Positions 11,407 to 24,484 of a DNA stretch of 64,000 nucleotides are shown in pieces. Each line of letters begins with the position of its first letter. Within the stretch, counting starts at the first letter, position 1. This DNA is from Ifrita kowaldi (taxonomy: Eukaryota; Chordata; Aves; Passeriformes; Cinclosomatidae). The stretch spans positions 186,001-250,000 of the forward strand of contig VZRS01009624.1 of the NCBI GenBank assembly GCA_013398055.1. The letters run 5' to 3'. Position numbers and translations under genes: made by a program. The notes below the pieces were generated by a model that was given only the letters and a program-made list of their open reading frames with translations, ran no database searches and had not been told where the DNA came from.

Positions 11407-14400
11407 TGATTTCTATTGAGGTGATGGCATTTTTCCCAAAAAACACCACACGTTATTTCCTATCCCCCAGAAAGGTCTGGGCTTTTTTGTTGGTTGTTTT
11501 GTTTTATTTTTCCTTAAGAAAGCAGCCAGAAATGGTGATGTTATCTCTGGATAGAGAAACACAAAGATCCTGCATTCTGTTTCCAGCTGGATAATCTGCC
11601 AGGCCATCAATACCCACTACAACATTTAAAACAATTTATATACTCTTTATACTCTCTAAAAAGGAAACAACCTTTAAAAGCTGAGTTACACTCTATAATT
11701 ACTTTAATTCCCTGCATCTCGTATTCAGAAGAACCCAAATTAAACACCACAGAGCACCTCAAGTGCATCCATGGGGCAATGAAGGTGGAATTAACTCCAA
11801 ATTAAATGGGACATCTTTGGAGACTGTCATACCACTATTCAAAGCACACAGATTACAAATATTTATATTATTGCATGGATTATTCCTCTTAGGGCAAGGT
11901 AAGTACTGTGAGAGTTTGCTTCAACACTTAATAACTTTACTTAGACTACAGAAATGCTTAAATTAGAAAATCCTGGAGCTAAACACCATAAATATGGGAG
12001 AAGTTCTAGGCTGGATCAGCTCCACACTCTGCAAATTGGAATTTAATCATTGATCTTCTGGTGAGTAAAGACTTTTCTTCCCTGCTGATAGAGCAAATGC
12101 AACCAGGAGAACACACACAGCCACTACTGCTCTGACCCACTGAACATCTCCAGCACGGGGAGATTAGGAGCTGTCGTTAAATTCAAAGTGCGTGACTAAG
12201 GGAAACTACACAGAAATTCTTCTGGGGTTACTTTAGATGTGCTACATCACACTGTAAAGGATTTAGGAAGGAGCTGCTGTGCTCTTTATCCTCAGTGCAA
12301 TACAGCCAGAGACCCAAACACCCCACAAGGAGCAGATTGAAGATCTGAAAGCAGCACATCCAGGGTGGGTCACGCCAGACCCACACGCTGCCTCTGGTCA
12401 ATTGATCTGTGTGGATGCAGCAGCCTTTTCCCAATAATCCAGTGTCAGACACCCAGAAACGAGGAGGATTTCTGCCTACAGAAGTCAGATTTACAGGCCT
12501 AATAATTTAGCCCACGAGCTTAAAATCGAACCGGGCTGATCTCAGTTCAGAGAGGTGAACTCCACTCACTGTGCAGCTGTATCACAGCACCCGGAAAAGC
12601 ACAACTGCACCTAAGGAAGCAGGACAGTCTCTTTGAAGGATGCACCCCAGAGCAAATGATGTCTTTGAGCTGGCAAGAAAGACAGGCGGGATGCAGAGAA
12701 GATTGCACCTGCTTCCCATCACCCATCTACAAAAGGAATTGGGTGTTCAGGATCTGAGGCACGTGGCAAGGAAGCCACAAGCCACACCGATGTTTAGCAA
12801 AGGGCAATCCACTACCACCTCCATGGCATGCCCAGGGCTCTGCCTCCTCGTCATCTGTCAGAAGAGGACAGAGCTGAGAAACTGAGGATGGGAATTCACC
12901 CTGCTCCAGCTTGGAGATGTGCCATAGTTGGCAGCTGCTTCACCAAAAAAAAGAAAGGAGTAATACATCACTGAAAAGACAGAAAGTCACACTTCTGCAC
13001 CTGGGAGAAGTGCTGTGAGTCAGGTGAGTTGTACTGGAGCCACAGAGCAGCCTGGTCACAGCAACCTGCAGCACACCCGAGTTCATCAGATTTGCAAATG
13101 GTATTGATTCATCTGCACGGCGCTCTGTAAACAGCCATCCTGCTCCCCCCACGGAAACAGCAGCAGCTGAGATATTCTCCGAGGATAAATAGCTGAGAGG
13201 AACGATCTGGGGGATGAATTTACATTCAGCCAGTACAGAAATCTCATTCTAAGGGTCTGGAGAGCAATTATAGCTTTTCTTCTTGATTCACTCTCCCTTT
13301 GCAAGACAGTGGCAATTGTGTGTGGGTAACCAAAGCCATTACAACAAATTGGTTAATTTTAGTGAATATCTAACAACACAGCACACGTGAGTGTGAGGGC
13401 AGTACACGGAAAGGGTTCAAGAGCTCAGGAGAACAACGTGGCTGCCCCTCTGCCACACACTGCCTGGGCCTAAAGCCAAGAACAACACAAGCCAAAATGT
13501 GACTGCAGAGGTACCCTGGTCCTTAGCTGGGTGTCAGATTATTTCAGCTGATTTAAATGTCACTCTGCTACACGTGCTTTAATGTATTGTTAGCTGTAAT
13601 GCACTGATGATAACATTTGTAATGGAAGCAGCAGCATCATCCAGCTCCCTGGCTCATCTGCTCCTTTCCCATCTCCTCAGTGTACAGCCATGGAGGTTAT
13701 TTTCCTGCATCTTTTTACATTTCATTCTTTGTCTGTCCATAGGCTTATCTTGCTTTACCATAAATTGTGCAGCCTGCTTATCTGTCTGTGCTCTTAATCT
13801 ATGGGATGGATCCCAAAGTATTATAGGTTGCTTACCTCCTCAGCTCCAACTCTTTGTTTCCTAGTTCTGTATCACTAGATATAAATATTTTTTATCCTGC
13901 TGCGAATTCCCCTTGCCAGGTTATTAACACAGGAAGCTTTCACAATTCCTTCTGTAGTCGCTATGCTGATAATTCTAAATTGCTTCAAGTCTTCCAAGGG
14001 AAATCCTAATCTCTGAAGTACAGACTAAAGACACCTGCCCTTCTCAGCTGCCCACGGAGGATCAGCCTCTAAATGCTCCCAGGTCTAAAGATGCTTCACC
14101 AAACTCCCAACACATTTTGACTCTCTTCTAGCTACTGACAGAGGTTCCCGAAAAGAATTCATTCAGTACTGCATGTGATTATGTAATTCTGAGTGAATAT
14201 TCAGTTACCCCAATTCAGACCAGTTTCCTATATTGTGTCTTCTTTAGGCTCTTAGGGGTTTTCTCTGTCTCCCATTCCAAAGTCAGATTTAAAAGCAGAT
14301 TTTTTTCTAGAACCTGTTTATAAATGCATTCCCTGAGGGTCTCTGAAAATTTATCCATGCCTTCCCACACCTAAAACAATGCAATTCTACAGTTTTCTCA

Positions 14401-17400
14401 ATCCAAGTCATTTACATTAATGCTATCTTTTAAGTTTTCCAATACAGATTTCAATACTCAAGGACTGTAATTTCTGGTGTGATTTCTCCCACTCATCCTG
14501 CTTTCTTTCCTTTAAAAGCTCAGAAATTTACATCTGTTTCCTATGGCATACATCTCCCATTTCCCTGGCAACAAAGAACCAAAGAATTATTGTTTTTTAT
14601 TTAGGCACTAAGCAATCAAACCAGTCCTACTCTGCAAAGAGTACATGCACATGTCTGTGTTGCATCAATGTAGTTACACGGTATTTCACTCAGGCCTTAG
14701 TTAGTAAATAACCTTTACAAGTTCTTGAAGCCCTGACATTTTACATTCAAAGATTTGACAAATGTCTTAATATTTCCATCTATCTTTTATTCACTTTCCC
14801 TTCAGCCTCCACACCTGCTTTCCACATCATATTTATTGCTCCTCTTTGCTTCATCATCTTCCTTATCAGTGTCTTTTATTCTTGATACATGCTTTATCTG
14901 TGCTGTGATTATTCTTATTTTTCCCTTCTTCATTTGCATAGAAGATATTTTGAATGCCTTTAAGCTACCTGATGGAATAAACTCAAAGCAGTTCAGCTTA
15001 AGACACTTTATGTCCAGTAGCTCTGAGCTTCTCTGTTTTATTCATCACATCTCAGTCCTGTTCATCCACACTTCCAGACTCTTTTCTAGGGAATTTACAA
15101 CCAAAAGGAAGACAATAAGGACGTGTTATCCTGTATTCACCCACCCAAAGCATTTACAGCCACTCATCACCGCACATCTGAATGTCAATTGATTAAATTA
15201 CAGCCAGCATCCTTTGGATACCCTCTCACCTCTCATCCAATTTTGTCCAACACTGTGGAAAATGAAAGGTCAGACGCTGCCCCTGATCTGTTTGCACAGC
15301 TCCCCGGGGTGACCCATTCCCAGCCTGCCACGCTGTCCCGAGGGTGTTTTACAGCAGACAAAGTGAGCAGGACAAATATCAGAATCGTGCCCTACACCCT
15401 CTGGGGATCCCTGGACCTGTGCAGGACCCTGACCCCAAACACGAGGCGCAGGGCTTGTCACAGTTACCCCAATCCCACAGGGAGCCAGCTGGCACTGAGA
15501 CACCACAAACAAAAAACCTCTCGCAGAGGGAGCCTCAAAACTACAGGGGGTGAAAACCAGGCAAACCTGAGATGGAAGTGGAAGGGAAAAAGGATAAACG
15601 TGCATCTCAGCACACCAAATGCCAGCTACAGCCCGTCATCTAGAGAGATGGCACGCAGCACACCGGAGGACACATTTCCTCCACAAGGGGTTTACATCAT
15701 TTCTTTTTGACTTTCCACTGAGCTGCATCCTCTAAAACACCAGGTGAGCTCCGGGCTGAGCACACAGCTCACCAAGTGCCAGCATTGGTGCTCTCTCTGC
15801 GAGCCCCAGGTCAGCTCTCAGCACAGCTGGCAGCATAAACCATGTCCCCACCTGCAGCTTCCTTCTCAAGAGGCTTTTAACCAAAGCCGGGGCCACTGGC
15901 CTGGGAATGCCACCAAGCTGATCACCCACCTGTAGCACTCCGGCAGATGAAGAGGAAAATATTTCAAAAAACGCAGCTGTTATGGGGGAATTGGGCATCA
16001 CCAGCATCATTTTCCAGTTAACAGTTGCAGTGATGTACTGGCTGCCCCAATAGATGCTGCCATAGCCCATCCATGAGCACATAAATTAATTCATCAAGTT
16101 CAGAGGAGGTTTTTCATCACCATCTACCCACACGAAACCGCATTGACTGAAAGATAGTCCTGCAAGGATGGAGCCAGAGAGCATCTCTGCTGCTGCATGC
16201 AGCCCAGCTAATATGGATTACACTCACCAGCCATCCAAACTAAATTCACGGATGCTTGTACATCTAAGGACCCTGAAAATAGGGTACTAAGTGGACTACA
16301 ACGTTTCATTGAAGCCATGACTAATTTTCCAACTCGTAAAACCCAGAGGGTCTTAGTAGCCCCATGCAGGCAGGCCTGTCAAAATGTTTCCATACTGCCT
16401 GAAAAAAGTGTAATTGCCAAACAGCTTTTTTCTGGGGCGGAAATTCAGTATTAAAACCACGTATCACCCAAACGTGGTTTCCAAAGGAACTGGGGGATTC
16501 TAATAGTCTAATGACTGTCTCCTAGAGTTCATTTTTCACTTTTCAATAATTGGTTTTTCAGTTGCATTTGCATAGAGTAAAAATTCCATAGCCCATTAAG
16601 TTAATCACAAGATGAAGCTAATAAGCATGGACACGCAAAGACGTAGCTAAGCCCAGATCAATTTTGGAAGCGGTGATTTGAAGTTGCAGCAGAGTAACTG
16701 CTCCTCCAGCCTGCCAATTTGATAGGTAAAGGATGTGTTTTAAGGAGTTGCAATTTTACACTGCTGAGAACAGCCCATAGTTATTCAATGTAACTTCTTC
16801 TGAAGGAAAGAAAAAAAAAAAGGAAAAAGAAAAAATTAACAGGAAAAACACAACACACTTTGAGATGAGGATTTTAGTGACAGAACAAGTGGCTTAACCT
16901 GCAGTTTTCCCCTCTCCATCCTCCACCCAACAGCCTCCCTGGTGCAGCAGGCCAAGTGCATTAAGGAATGACGCTCTCCATCCCCCAGCTCCACACGAGC
17001 ACCACTCTTCAAGTGCTCTTACCCACCACATTTCTGATTACCCACCCCGTGGAACTCTCAATATCAGCAACACCTCTCTCCCAGCGGGCTCCTCCAGTCC
17101 TGGCTTGGATTCCCATTTTCCAGCCCTCCCAGCCTCCAAGTGGCCACACAAACACACACAGAGTGTCACTTCATGTTTCAATCCAGCAGGCTCCAAAAGC
17201 TGCCTGTGGAGCACAAGCAGGTTGTCCAACCCTGCCCAGGGGGCTGGAGCCTCATCCCCACCAGGCTCAGAAGGCACGTGCCTCCCTGCCCTTGGAAAGC
17301 GGGATCTTTCCATGGAAAGTTTCCACTTTGCAGAACGGTTCTGTGCTGCCGGCTTCCCATCTGCCTGCCTGGAAGGCTTCACTCCATCCTGTTCCTCAAA

Positions 17401-19451
17401 AGCAGGGCTTTTGTTCTGCAAAGCCATGCCTGGGAAAAAAACCCAGCCTTTTCCTTCTCTCCCTCTCTTTTTTTTTTTAATACTGATGAGAATGGGAATT
17501 CTTTTAAAAAAACAAACACACCCTTTCTCCCATATGAAAAAGGGATTTCCATTTTCTGGCAAGGTCTATATGGAAGGACTCAAACAGAATAGATGATGTC
17601 AGAGCTTAAGAGCTTTCGGGATGATAGTTTTGTGGTGGCAGAGCCGCTCTCTTTTGAAGCTTAAGGATTTGAACAAAATTATGGGAACGTAGCCAGAGGT
17701 GGTTTGTTCAGTGTTGGCTTTGGAGGGGTGGGGGCTTGGCAAACAAAAGAGAAATCACGGCTTTTTTCAACAAAAATATATATATTTGCAGGTGTTTTCT
17801 CTTTATTTGGAGGTCTTGCTGTTTTCCTGGTGATCTGCAGAGTGATCTGTTATTTAAAATACCTAAAACAGCTGAAGAATGGAGGTGTTGTTCGGTGGAA
17901 GGTGCATTCCCTCTGCTGGGAGGAGCACCAACCATTGATTCAAGTTCTCTGCCTTTTCCTGGAGGTTCAGTGGGATTTGGCACAGGTTTTCCCTCGAGTG
18001 CCATGGCCACTCTTTATTTCCCCGCAACTATTCAGATATGAAGCCTTAATTTTGTTGTTGTTTTTGTTAATCATGACATCATGGGTGGAAACAGGGCAAA
18101 GCAAGCGGCCCTGGAGGGAAATAAAAATCAATCCAAGCTGCTCATTAAAAGGTAAACCGTCAATAATCTTTGTCAGGCCTTTTTATCTGGGGTTTTAGCA
18201 CAGTGTGATCCCTAAGGCAGGATGTGGTATTGAGTTTTAAGATGGCTCCGACTTTTCACATCTCCATCAGGAAGATTAACTCCTTCAACACGGGCTGAAA
18301 TTACCCTGATTCTAATCAGCACATAAAAACGGCACAGGATTAAAAGGGATCATTTTGTAGCAGTTTTTTTTTCTTGTATCTGTGCTGACAGAAAGAGGAA
18401 AAGCAGCTTCTGAACTTGATTGAAATGGTGCCAGTCAGAAATAGCTCCACAGGCAGAGCCTCCACAACGAAAACACGGACCAAAATCTGATAATTTTATT
18501 CTTCAAGCATTTATATTTATAAATAAAAAGAAGAAATATCAAAGTGAACATGTGTGGGGGGTTTTCCTAACACTTCAATTTTTTCACATTAACAACTTTC
18601 TCTCTGATTTAGGCAAACACCAATGAAGCTTATTTATCTAAATCCTTGGTAACAAGTCTTAAATTTTTTTCCATCGATTTTCTGGGAACTGAGCCTCCAA
18701 AACACAATTTTGTTTTCAAAATTAGGATGAACTCTTGTCAAATGATTAACATTGGGCTAATTACAGAACCAATGATGGCTCATTTCAGAAGGAACAGTGT
18801 TATTCCTTCCTTTTTTCACATAAAACAAGCTTCCCAAAGAAACAATTACTTTGTCCTGGATCACAGTGCTTTAGCAGACTGCTAGTTACCTTTGCCTACA
18901 TCTTCTTCTCCATGGATTTCCTGCACTGGATAAAGCACCACTAAAACCCATGAGGTTTTGGGGTTTTTTCCCCAACAAAAGCTTTAGTTTGGGAATTTCC
19001 CAGGCAGGTTATGGAAAGGCATGACTAGAGCTCACACAGTTCAAGTCTAACCATTACCTGGTGCTTCAACCAGGCATTTCCACATACAAATAAAGTAACA
19101 ACTACACCTGGATTCCACCTGCTCAGGACTTCCTGGAATAAATATCAGTGCACATGAAAAAAACCCACCTTTACTACCTGAATAGCTCATCTGAATAGCA
19201 AAAATACTGGTTCAGTAGGTGCAATTATATCCCTGCAAACTGGTTTGCTAATGGGATGACCCCAGGATGTTGGCTGTTTATGATGAAGCCATCCAGGATC
19301 ACAGGAAAGAGTTTCTTTTCCCAAAATCCCACTAACTCAGCACGGTGACACACCAGGAAGGCAGCACAGCCACCTTCAAACCTCCTGCAGGTTTGAAGAA
19401 CACACTTATGGCTCTTGTGCAAGTACAGAACAAGTGACCAAAGAGCACCCA
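11407..19451. other. Unique noncoding stretch
   Basis: No gene is recognised over about 8 kb. 13600-15200 is pyrimidine-rich on the plus strand and AT-rich, possibly a decayed repeat, but I cannot assign a family. 16800-16850 is a purine tract. The longest open frames (195 codons at 15123-15710 on plus; 174 codons at 17038-17562 on minus) have no recognisable domain, and other open frames occupy the same bases, so I do not call them genes. Confidence 0.55.
16799..16852. repeat. Purine-rich low-complexity tract
   Basis: About 50 bases that are almost all A and G, containing an A11 run and repeated GAAAAA/GGAAAAAG words. No unit of fixed length is present, so it is low-complexity sequence and not a tandem array. 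Confidence 0.7.
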
Positions 19452-19715
19452 CAAACAAGAGGGGATGGCTTCAAACAGAGAGGACAGGGTTAGATGGGAT
19501 ATTGGGAAGAAATTCTTCCCTGTGAGGTGATGAGGCCCTGGCACAGGGTGCCCAGGGAAGTTGGGGATTTCCCCATCCCTGGAGGTGTTCATGGCCAGGT
19601 TGGATGGGGCTTGGATCAACCTGGGATAGTGGAAGATGTCCCTGCCCATGGCAGAGGGTGGGACTGGATGAGCTTTAAGGTCCCTTCCAACCCAAACCAT
19701 TTTGGGATTCTATGA
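19452..19715 (+). mobile_element. CR1 LINE 3' fragment
   Basis: Sense-strand copy of a common neoavian CR1 subfamily: AGAGGGGATGGCTTCAAAC, GGTTAGATGGGATATTGGGA, AGAAATTCTTCCCTGTGAGG, GGTGCCCAGGGAAGTTGGG, GATGGGGCTTGGATCAACCT, TGTCCCTGCCCATGGCAGAG, AAGGTCCCTTCCAACCCAAA and ATTCTATGA. It is close to the familiar phrases with few changes, so it is one of the younger copies in the window. The 5' end is truncated at about 265 bases from the tail. Confidence 0.95.
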
Positions 19716-20711
19716 AAGCCATCACAGGGGCAGAGTGGGCCTGTTAAATACAGATGTGTCAGTCAAGTGTGATGATAGCCCTGAATTTTCTGGGAACCTT
19801 AAGGTCTTTGACAGGGGAAGTAGCAGAGGGAAAGTGAAAACATTTCATTCTCAATTATGAAATACTTTTAGAAAAATACAAGGAGCTGGCGCTTGTGCTT
19901 TATCATCGTCCTGCAGCCAGGTTTGCTTTGTGTGATGCTTGAACTCCAGCAGCAAGGTAGGATTTAAAATAAAACCCACCATGAGCACACAAGCTTGTGA
20001 TAGAAAACCCTGGTTTTGCAATGTGGGTTTAAAGTGATCATACTAAAATGACAGGGGAAAAAAACCAACACAAAAACAACACAAAAGAAACGCAGCTTTA
20101 CAAGAACAGTGGTGTATTTATATGTATCAGAGACCTCCACTCTTTGGAAAAAGCCAAACCAAACAAAACAGCAAAATCAATCAACACTGAGGTATGTGCT
20201 TGCCTTAATCAACACTTTTTATTTTAGCTCATCAGTTTGAATAGAGACCCAAAAGTGTGCTGAATTATTTAGCTTGTAACTGCTGGATAACATATGAGGA
20301 AAATAATCTGCTGTATTTACAACACTGAATAGGTTCTGATTTTCCTCACTACTTTTCTTGGGATGCAATCGTTAAAAAAGAAATGCAAAGCTTGATAATG
20401 TTTTGTTTGGGACTGGAAAGGCCTAATTTAGAAAGGTGGGAAATCTAGTTGGGCTGGGGCCTGGCACACATCCAGAAGGACGGATGCCCAGCCTGGAGAT
20501 GGGCACCATTATTTCCCTGGGGGAACATGAGGAAAGTGAGTGGTATAGAAACTAGACTCTCCACAACAGCATGTGCCATGCCAGGCAAGTGAAAATCTCA
20601 AAATTCCACCTCTCTTGAGACCTGAAAAACCTATGTTAAAAAAAAAAAAAAAGGCAACATAAAAATGGGTTTCACTGGGGTACCTAAATACAAGTACTCA
20701 ACACAACTTTT
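19716..20711. other. Unique noncoding stretch between two CR1 copies
   Basis: No gene or repeat family is recognised. A run of 16 A lies at 20638-20653, about 60 bases from the next CR1 fragment. The sequence is AT-rich around 20030-20400. Confidence 0.6.
20638..20653. repeat. A16 homopolymer
   Basis: An uninterrupted run of 16 A. CR1 elements do not carry poly(A) tails (they end in a short octamer repeat), so this run is not explained by the CR1 fragment that starts about 60 bases downstream. Confidence 0.8.
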
Positions 20712-21050
20712 CATGGAATCATTTAGGTTGGAAAAGCCCTTTAAGACCATCAAGTCCAACTGTTCCCCCAGCACTGCCAAGGCCACCACCAAGCCATGTC
20801 CCCAGGTGCTACATCCAAACATCTTTTAAATCCCTCTAGAGGTGGGGACTCCACCACTGCCTTGGGCAGCTGTGCCAGTGCTGGCAACCCTTCCAGTGAA
20901 AAAATTTTCCCTAATCTCCCATCTAAACCTCCTCTGCCGCAAATTGGGGTTGTTTCCTCTTGCCCTGTCATTTGTTAAATGTGAGAAGAGACCAATTCCC
21001 GCCTGGATCCACCCTCCTATCAGGGAGCTGTACAGAGCAAGAAGGTTTTT
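20712..21050 (-). mobile_element. CR1 LINE 3' fragment, 'PSTAKATTKP' type
   Basis: Antisense phrases occur in order: CATGGAATCATTTAGGTTGG, AAGACCATCAAGTCCAACTG, TTCCCCCAGCACTGCCAAGG, CCACCACCAAGCCATGTCCC, TCTTTTAAATCCCTCTAGAG, GACTCCACCACTGCCTTGGG, TAATCTCCCATCTAAACCTC, TGCCGCAAATTGGGGTTG, and a decayed TCAGGGAGCTGTACAGAGCA at the 5' end. This is a different CR1 subfamily from the 19.5 kb copy and the same as the copy at 62.8 kb. About 340 bases survive. Confidence 0.93.
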
Positions 21051-22691
21051 ATTGGGAAATATCTCACAGGAATCAACTGTGGGCTGATCAAACAAGCAGT
21101 CAGCCAGAAAAGGCTACCAGAGGTATGATCCTGGACCAGCTCCAGGTGTATTACAAGAAACACAGGCAATGAGATCACATTAAAAAAAAATCCTGTGAAT
21201 AAGGCAACCACCAGAAAATGTATATGGTGCTCGGTTTGGCACCTGGGCAAGTGCAGCTGCCAAGAGAGCAGGAGTGCCTGGGACCTCTGGGACAACAGAC
21301 AGTTGTGTTTCCATCAAAAAAATGTCATATTCGGGCACAGCCTGAATCCAGATCCTCATCTGTGGTAAGCTGCTATAAATACGTAGTGCCAGGCAACTGA
21401 AATCAAACTCTGCTGCAGTGACATCAACTGAATCCTGGCCCCGTATACCAGGGTGGGCATGAAAAAGACCTCAGAGGAAACACAAAAGTAAGAAAATCAG
21501 TGTGCTACACATTTCTATGGGCTGTGAAAACCTCAAATTGCAGGAAAAGAGATGCCCAGAGCACTTGACACAGTTCAGAAGCACCAGGAAGAATTAGCTC
21601 CTTTCGTGGTGGCAAGCACTGAATACATTTGGTAGAAGAGAAGTGCTGCAGAGTGTGGAGGGAGAAATTGGAATCTCAGGCTGATGGGCAATCCCACTGC
21701 TGCTCGCTACTGATGCTGTGGAATTCATCTGTTAATCAGATATAGTAATTTTTCATGTAATGCAGGCCCTGAAAGCGATTGCATTTCAAGCAAGCAGCTC
21801 ATAAAGGCAGAGATTTCTGTCTGTGGATTTAACCCACAATTTATCTACCGGCTGAGTTCTCGTTAAGAAATGCAACAATACCAGTGAGCAAATGAATATC
21901 TTAACTTTGGCATTTCAGATGAATGTTATGTTGAAAATTGGGCATCTTTGCCTGAGAGATTTCTGGAACACTCGAAGTACTCCCAGCAAGTTATTCCATA
22001 AACTATCTACCACACCATATGTTTGCTGCCTACAAGTCTGGGCAGGAAATGTCCAGTAAGAGCCACATCTGAAAGGAGGAAGAAGCAGCAGCCAACAGCG
22101 CTCCTGTCACTAATCTGCATTTGCAAATGCCACATTGGAGTTGGCAAATGAAGCATTTCAAGTGCAAATAGCTGTGAAGACATTTGTATGTAGCACTGGA
22201 ATGATGGGGAGATGCTGCGTTTATTCCTGTTTCATTTTCCTGAAGTTACCTGCGTGCTGGTGGAACGAAGCCACTTTTCCCAGGAATTTTTAATGTATAT
22301 AAAGATGATGCTTACATGGAAAAAGCCCATTTCTCTCCTAAATGCTCATTTTGAAGCACAACTACTTACAATAATTATAATTGCTGTGATTTTCGAGCAC
22401 AAACACTTATCCTGTGAACAATTACAGGCAAATGTCTCCCAGCAATATGGTCCTACAAGTTTAAAGCACACGCATTAAACATGATTCTAAAGTTTATAAA
22501 AACATATGTATATGTTGTACATATAAGAATATATACAATATGTTTCCTTTACAAAGTCATTTTATATCAAAACTGATTTTAGAATCCACTTATGTTTCAA
22601 AAAACCTTAATTTTTAATATATTTATACATTATACAGTGTATAATGTCTGCATTATATGTGTGCAATTAGATCACATGCAAGATGATATTA
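21051..22691. other. Unique noncoding stretch, AT-rich at its 3' end
   Basis: No gene or known repeat family is recognised. From about 22480 to 22670 the sequence becomes AT-rich with many TATA/ATAT words and a short inverted repeat (22627-22647). Confidence 0.6.
22627..22647. repeat. Short inverted repeat in AT-rich DNA
   Basis: Arms ACATTATAC and GTATAATGT pair perfectly (9 bp) around a 3-base loop (AGT). It sits in AT-rich sequence where such palindromes arise easily. There is no U-tract or gene context to make it a terminator. Confidence 0.6.
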
Positions 22692-22746
22692 ATGGTTGGA
22701 CTTGATGATTTTAAAGGCCTTTTCCAACCTCAACTATTCCACGATA
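22692..22746 (+). mobile_element. CR1 LINE, extreme 3' end
   Basis: About 55 bases matching the sense 3' end of the same CR1 subfamily as the copies at 20.7 and 62.8 kb: ATGGTTGGACTTGATGATTT, TAAAGGCCTTTTCCAACCTC, then CTATTCCACGATA as a decayed tail. This is a severely 5'-truncated insertion. Confidence 0.85.
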
Positions 22747-23049
22747 AATTTTCCAGTAGCAGATTGATACAAATAGTCTGAGACTGGGATAAACCAACAC
22801 AGAGATGAAATATTATGATCTGGGCTTGCATTTACAGAATATAATTCCCAATTGATGAAACGGAGGTTCAGAAACGCGTCTCTGTCACTAATCATTAACA
22901 CTGACCAGACATAACCCCAAGATTATGCTAATAGACGACAACATTCAATTAGCACACAGAGTGCTCTCTAATCAAAGCCCACACAGTATTAGAGAAGTTT
23001 GAGATTATTTTTTCCCTCCCTGCTCTGTGTTTCTATTCTGCAGAGAGAT

Positions 23050-23160
23050 TTGAGCAGCCTGGGACGGTGGAAGGTGTCCCAGCCCATGGGAAGGGGTTGG
23101 AATGAGATGAACTCTAAGGTCCCTTCCAACCCAAACCATTCTAGGATTCTGTGATTCCAT
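23050..23160 (+). mobile_element. CR1 LINE 3' fragment
   Basis: Sense phrases: GAGCAGCCTGGGACGGTGGA, AGGTGTCCCAGCCCATGGGA, GGTTGGAATGAGATGAACTC, AAGGTCCCTTCCAACCCAAA, then TAGGATTCTGTGATTCC. About 110 bases, little diverged. Confidence 0.93.
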
Positions 23161-23423
23161 TAATGTTCCACTTTCACAAGCTCTCCTTTCAAAAACCAAC
23201 ATGTATCCTTTGGCTGATCAGCAGTCAGTAATGTATTCCCAGAGGAAATTGCCAGACCATACTGATGCAGTAAATTTCTCTCTTCACCTACATGTTCACC
23301 TTCATCCTACCCAACAGGATCATCAATCTAATTAATCTGCTAAGTATTTTAAACATGAAATGCACTTGGGCCATGGGATGTTTTCTTTGTTGAACCAAAA
23401 CATTTTCTTGATATCACTCAGGG

Positions 23424-23693
23424 GTCTGTTGCAATAGGACAGGGCATAGTGGTTTTAAACTGAAGGAGGGTTGATTTAGATTTGATGTAAAGAGTAAGTT
23501 TTTTTACAGTCAGGGTGGTGAAACACTGGCACAAGTTACCCAGAGAGATGGTGGGTGCCCCATGCCTGGAAATCTCTAAGGTCAGGTTGGGCAGGGATCT
23601 AGTGGAGGGTCTCCTTGCTCACTGCAAAGGAGTTGGACCACAGGGCCTTTAAAGGTCCCTTCCAACCCAAACCATTCCTGATTCTGTGATTCC
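23424..23693 (+). mobile_element. CR1 LINE 3' fragment
   Basis: Sense phrases in order: TCTGTTGCAATAGGACAGGG, GGTTTTAAACTGAAGGAGGG, TTGATTTAGATTTGATGTAA, TACAGTCAGGGTGGTGAAAC, ACTGGCACAAGTTACCCAGA, GAGATGGTGGGTGCCCCATG, GTCAGGTTGGGCAGGGATCT, TTTAAAGGTCCCTTCCAACC and ATTCTGTGATTCC. About 270 bases of a third CR1 subfamily. It lies 260 bases downstream of another CR1 in the same orientation; the two differ in subfamily, so they are separate insertions and not a tandem duplication. Confidence 0.94.
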
Positions 23694-24480
23694 AAAGGCC
23701 TCACTGACAGGTGTTGTTTTCCCTCATCCCCCAAACGGTTTCCAACATGGGACCCCCGGACGGAGCAGACAGATGAGGTCCAGGACTCCAGGAGGGAGGC
23801 AGGAGCTCAGGTGCAGGTACAAAGCCCAGCAAAGGTAAACAGTACAGGTTCCTTGATCCCAAATAAGGATTTATCTCCAGAGGGATATTTTTACAAATAC
23901 TTCCAAACACTTCAGTTCCTAAAATAACCCACCTACTTTCCCAGAGGACTTCACTTCTGTGGAGCAGCTGTGCCTCACCCCAGGAAGGAGCCCAAGTTAT
24001 TTAGCTCTTTGCAAGAAAACTGTTTAGCCAAGCACTCGCCAGAGTGTCTTGAACTGGTCTCAGAACAACCCAAAACCTCCAAAGCCATTTTGCAAGTGCA
24101 GCCAGGCAGTTTTGTTAACGTTCCTCAGCGACATTTTCCCCATTTTATCCACACACAGCTCATAGCAGTGCTGGAAATAATCACTGTCCAACGACTCTGT
24201 AGGTTAGGTGGCTGTGGTTTGGCTCGAAGGCAGCACCCGTTTGTCCTGTAATTCCATGGAGCAGATTTGAAGAGAGCAATCAGGAGGACTAATACACACC
24301 AGATTTCAGCGCTTGGGATTTGAAAGTCCACTAAACACAAAAGTAATTAAAAGCTACTGTTTCCAGTACCTGATCCAACACGTAACTGAGTCACAGCACA
24401 AAACTTGCCTTTTTATCTGTGTTTCAAAGTAAACACTTGTGACTGATCCCTGTTTTATCCTCGCCTCCCACATTGCCATA
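23694..24480. other. Unique noncoding stretch
   Basis: No gene or repeat family is recognised. Open frames reach 93 codons and overlap on both strands. Confidence 0.6.
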
Positions 24481-24484
24481 TGGC

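Noticed and set aside
13600..15200. Pyrimidine-rich, AT-rich stretch as an old LINE or retrovirus remnant
   Set aside because: No ordered family-specific phrases, long terminal repeats, primer site or coding motif could be found.
15123..15710. 195-codon open frame, the longest in the window
   Set aside because: No domain, signal or compositional signature is seen, and other open frames overlap on both strands. A single frame of this length is expected by chance in 64 kb read in six frames.
17038..17562. 174-codon minus-strand open frame overlapping 150-170-codon plus-strand frames
   Set aside because: Four long frames overlap the same bases, which points to a local lack of stop codons in GC-richer DNA and not to a gene. 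No recognisable protein family is seen.
22627..22647. Hairpin as a transcription terminator or ncRNA
   Set aside because: It lies in AT-rich eukaryotic DNA with no gene context, and such short hairpins arise by chance there.
23050..23693. Two CR1 fragments taken as a tandem duplication
   Set aside because: They belong to different CR1 subfamilies with different internal phrases, so they are separate insertions.
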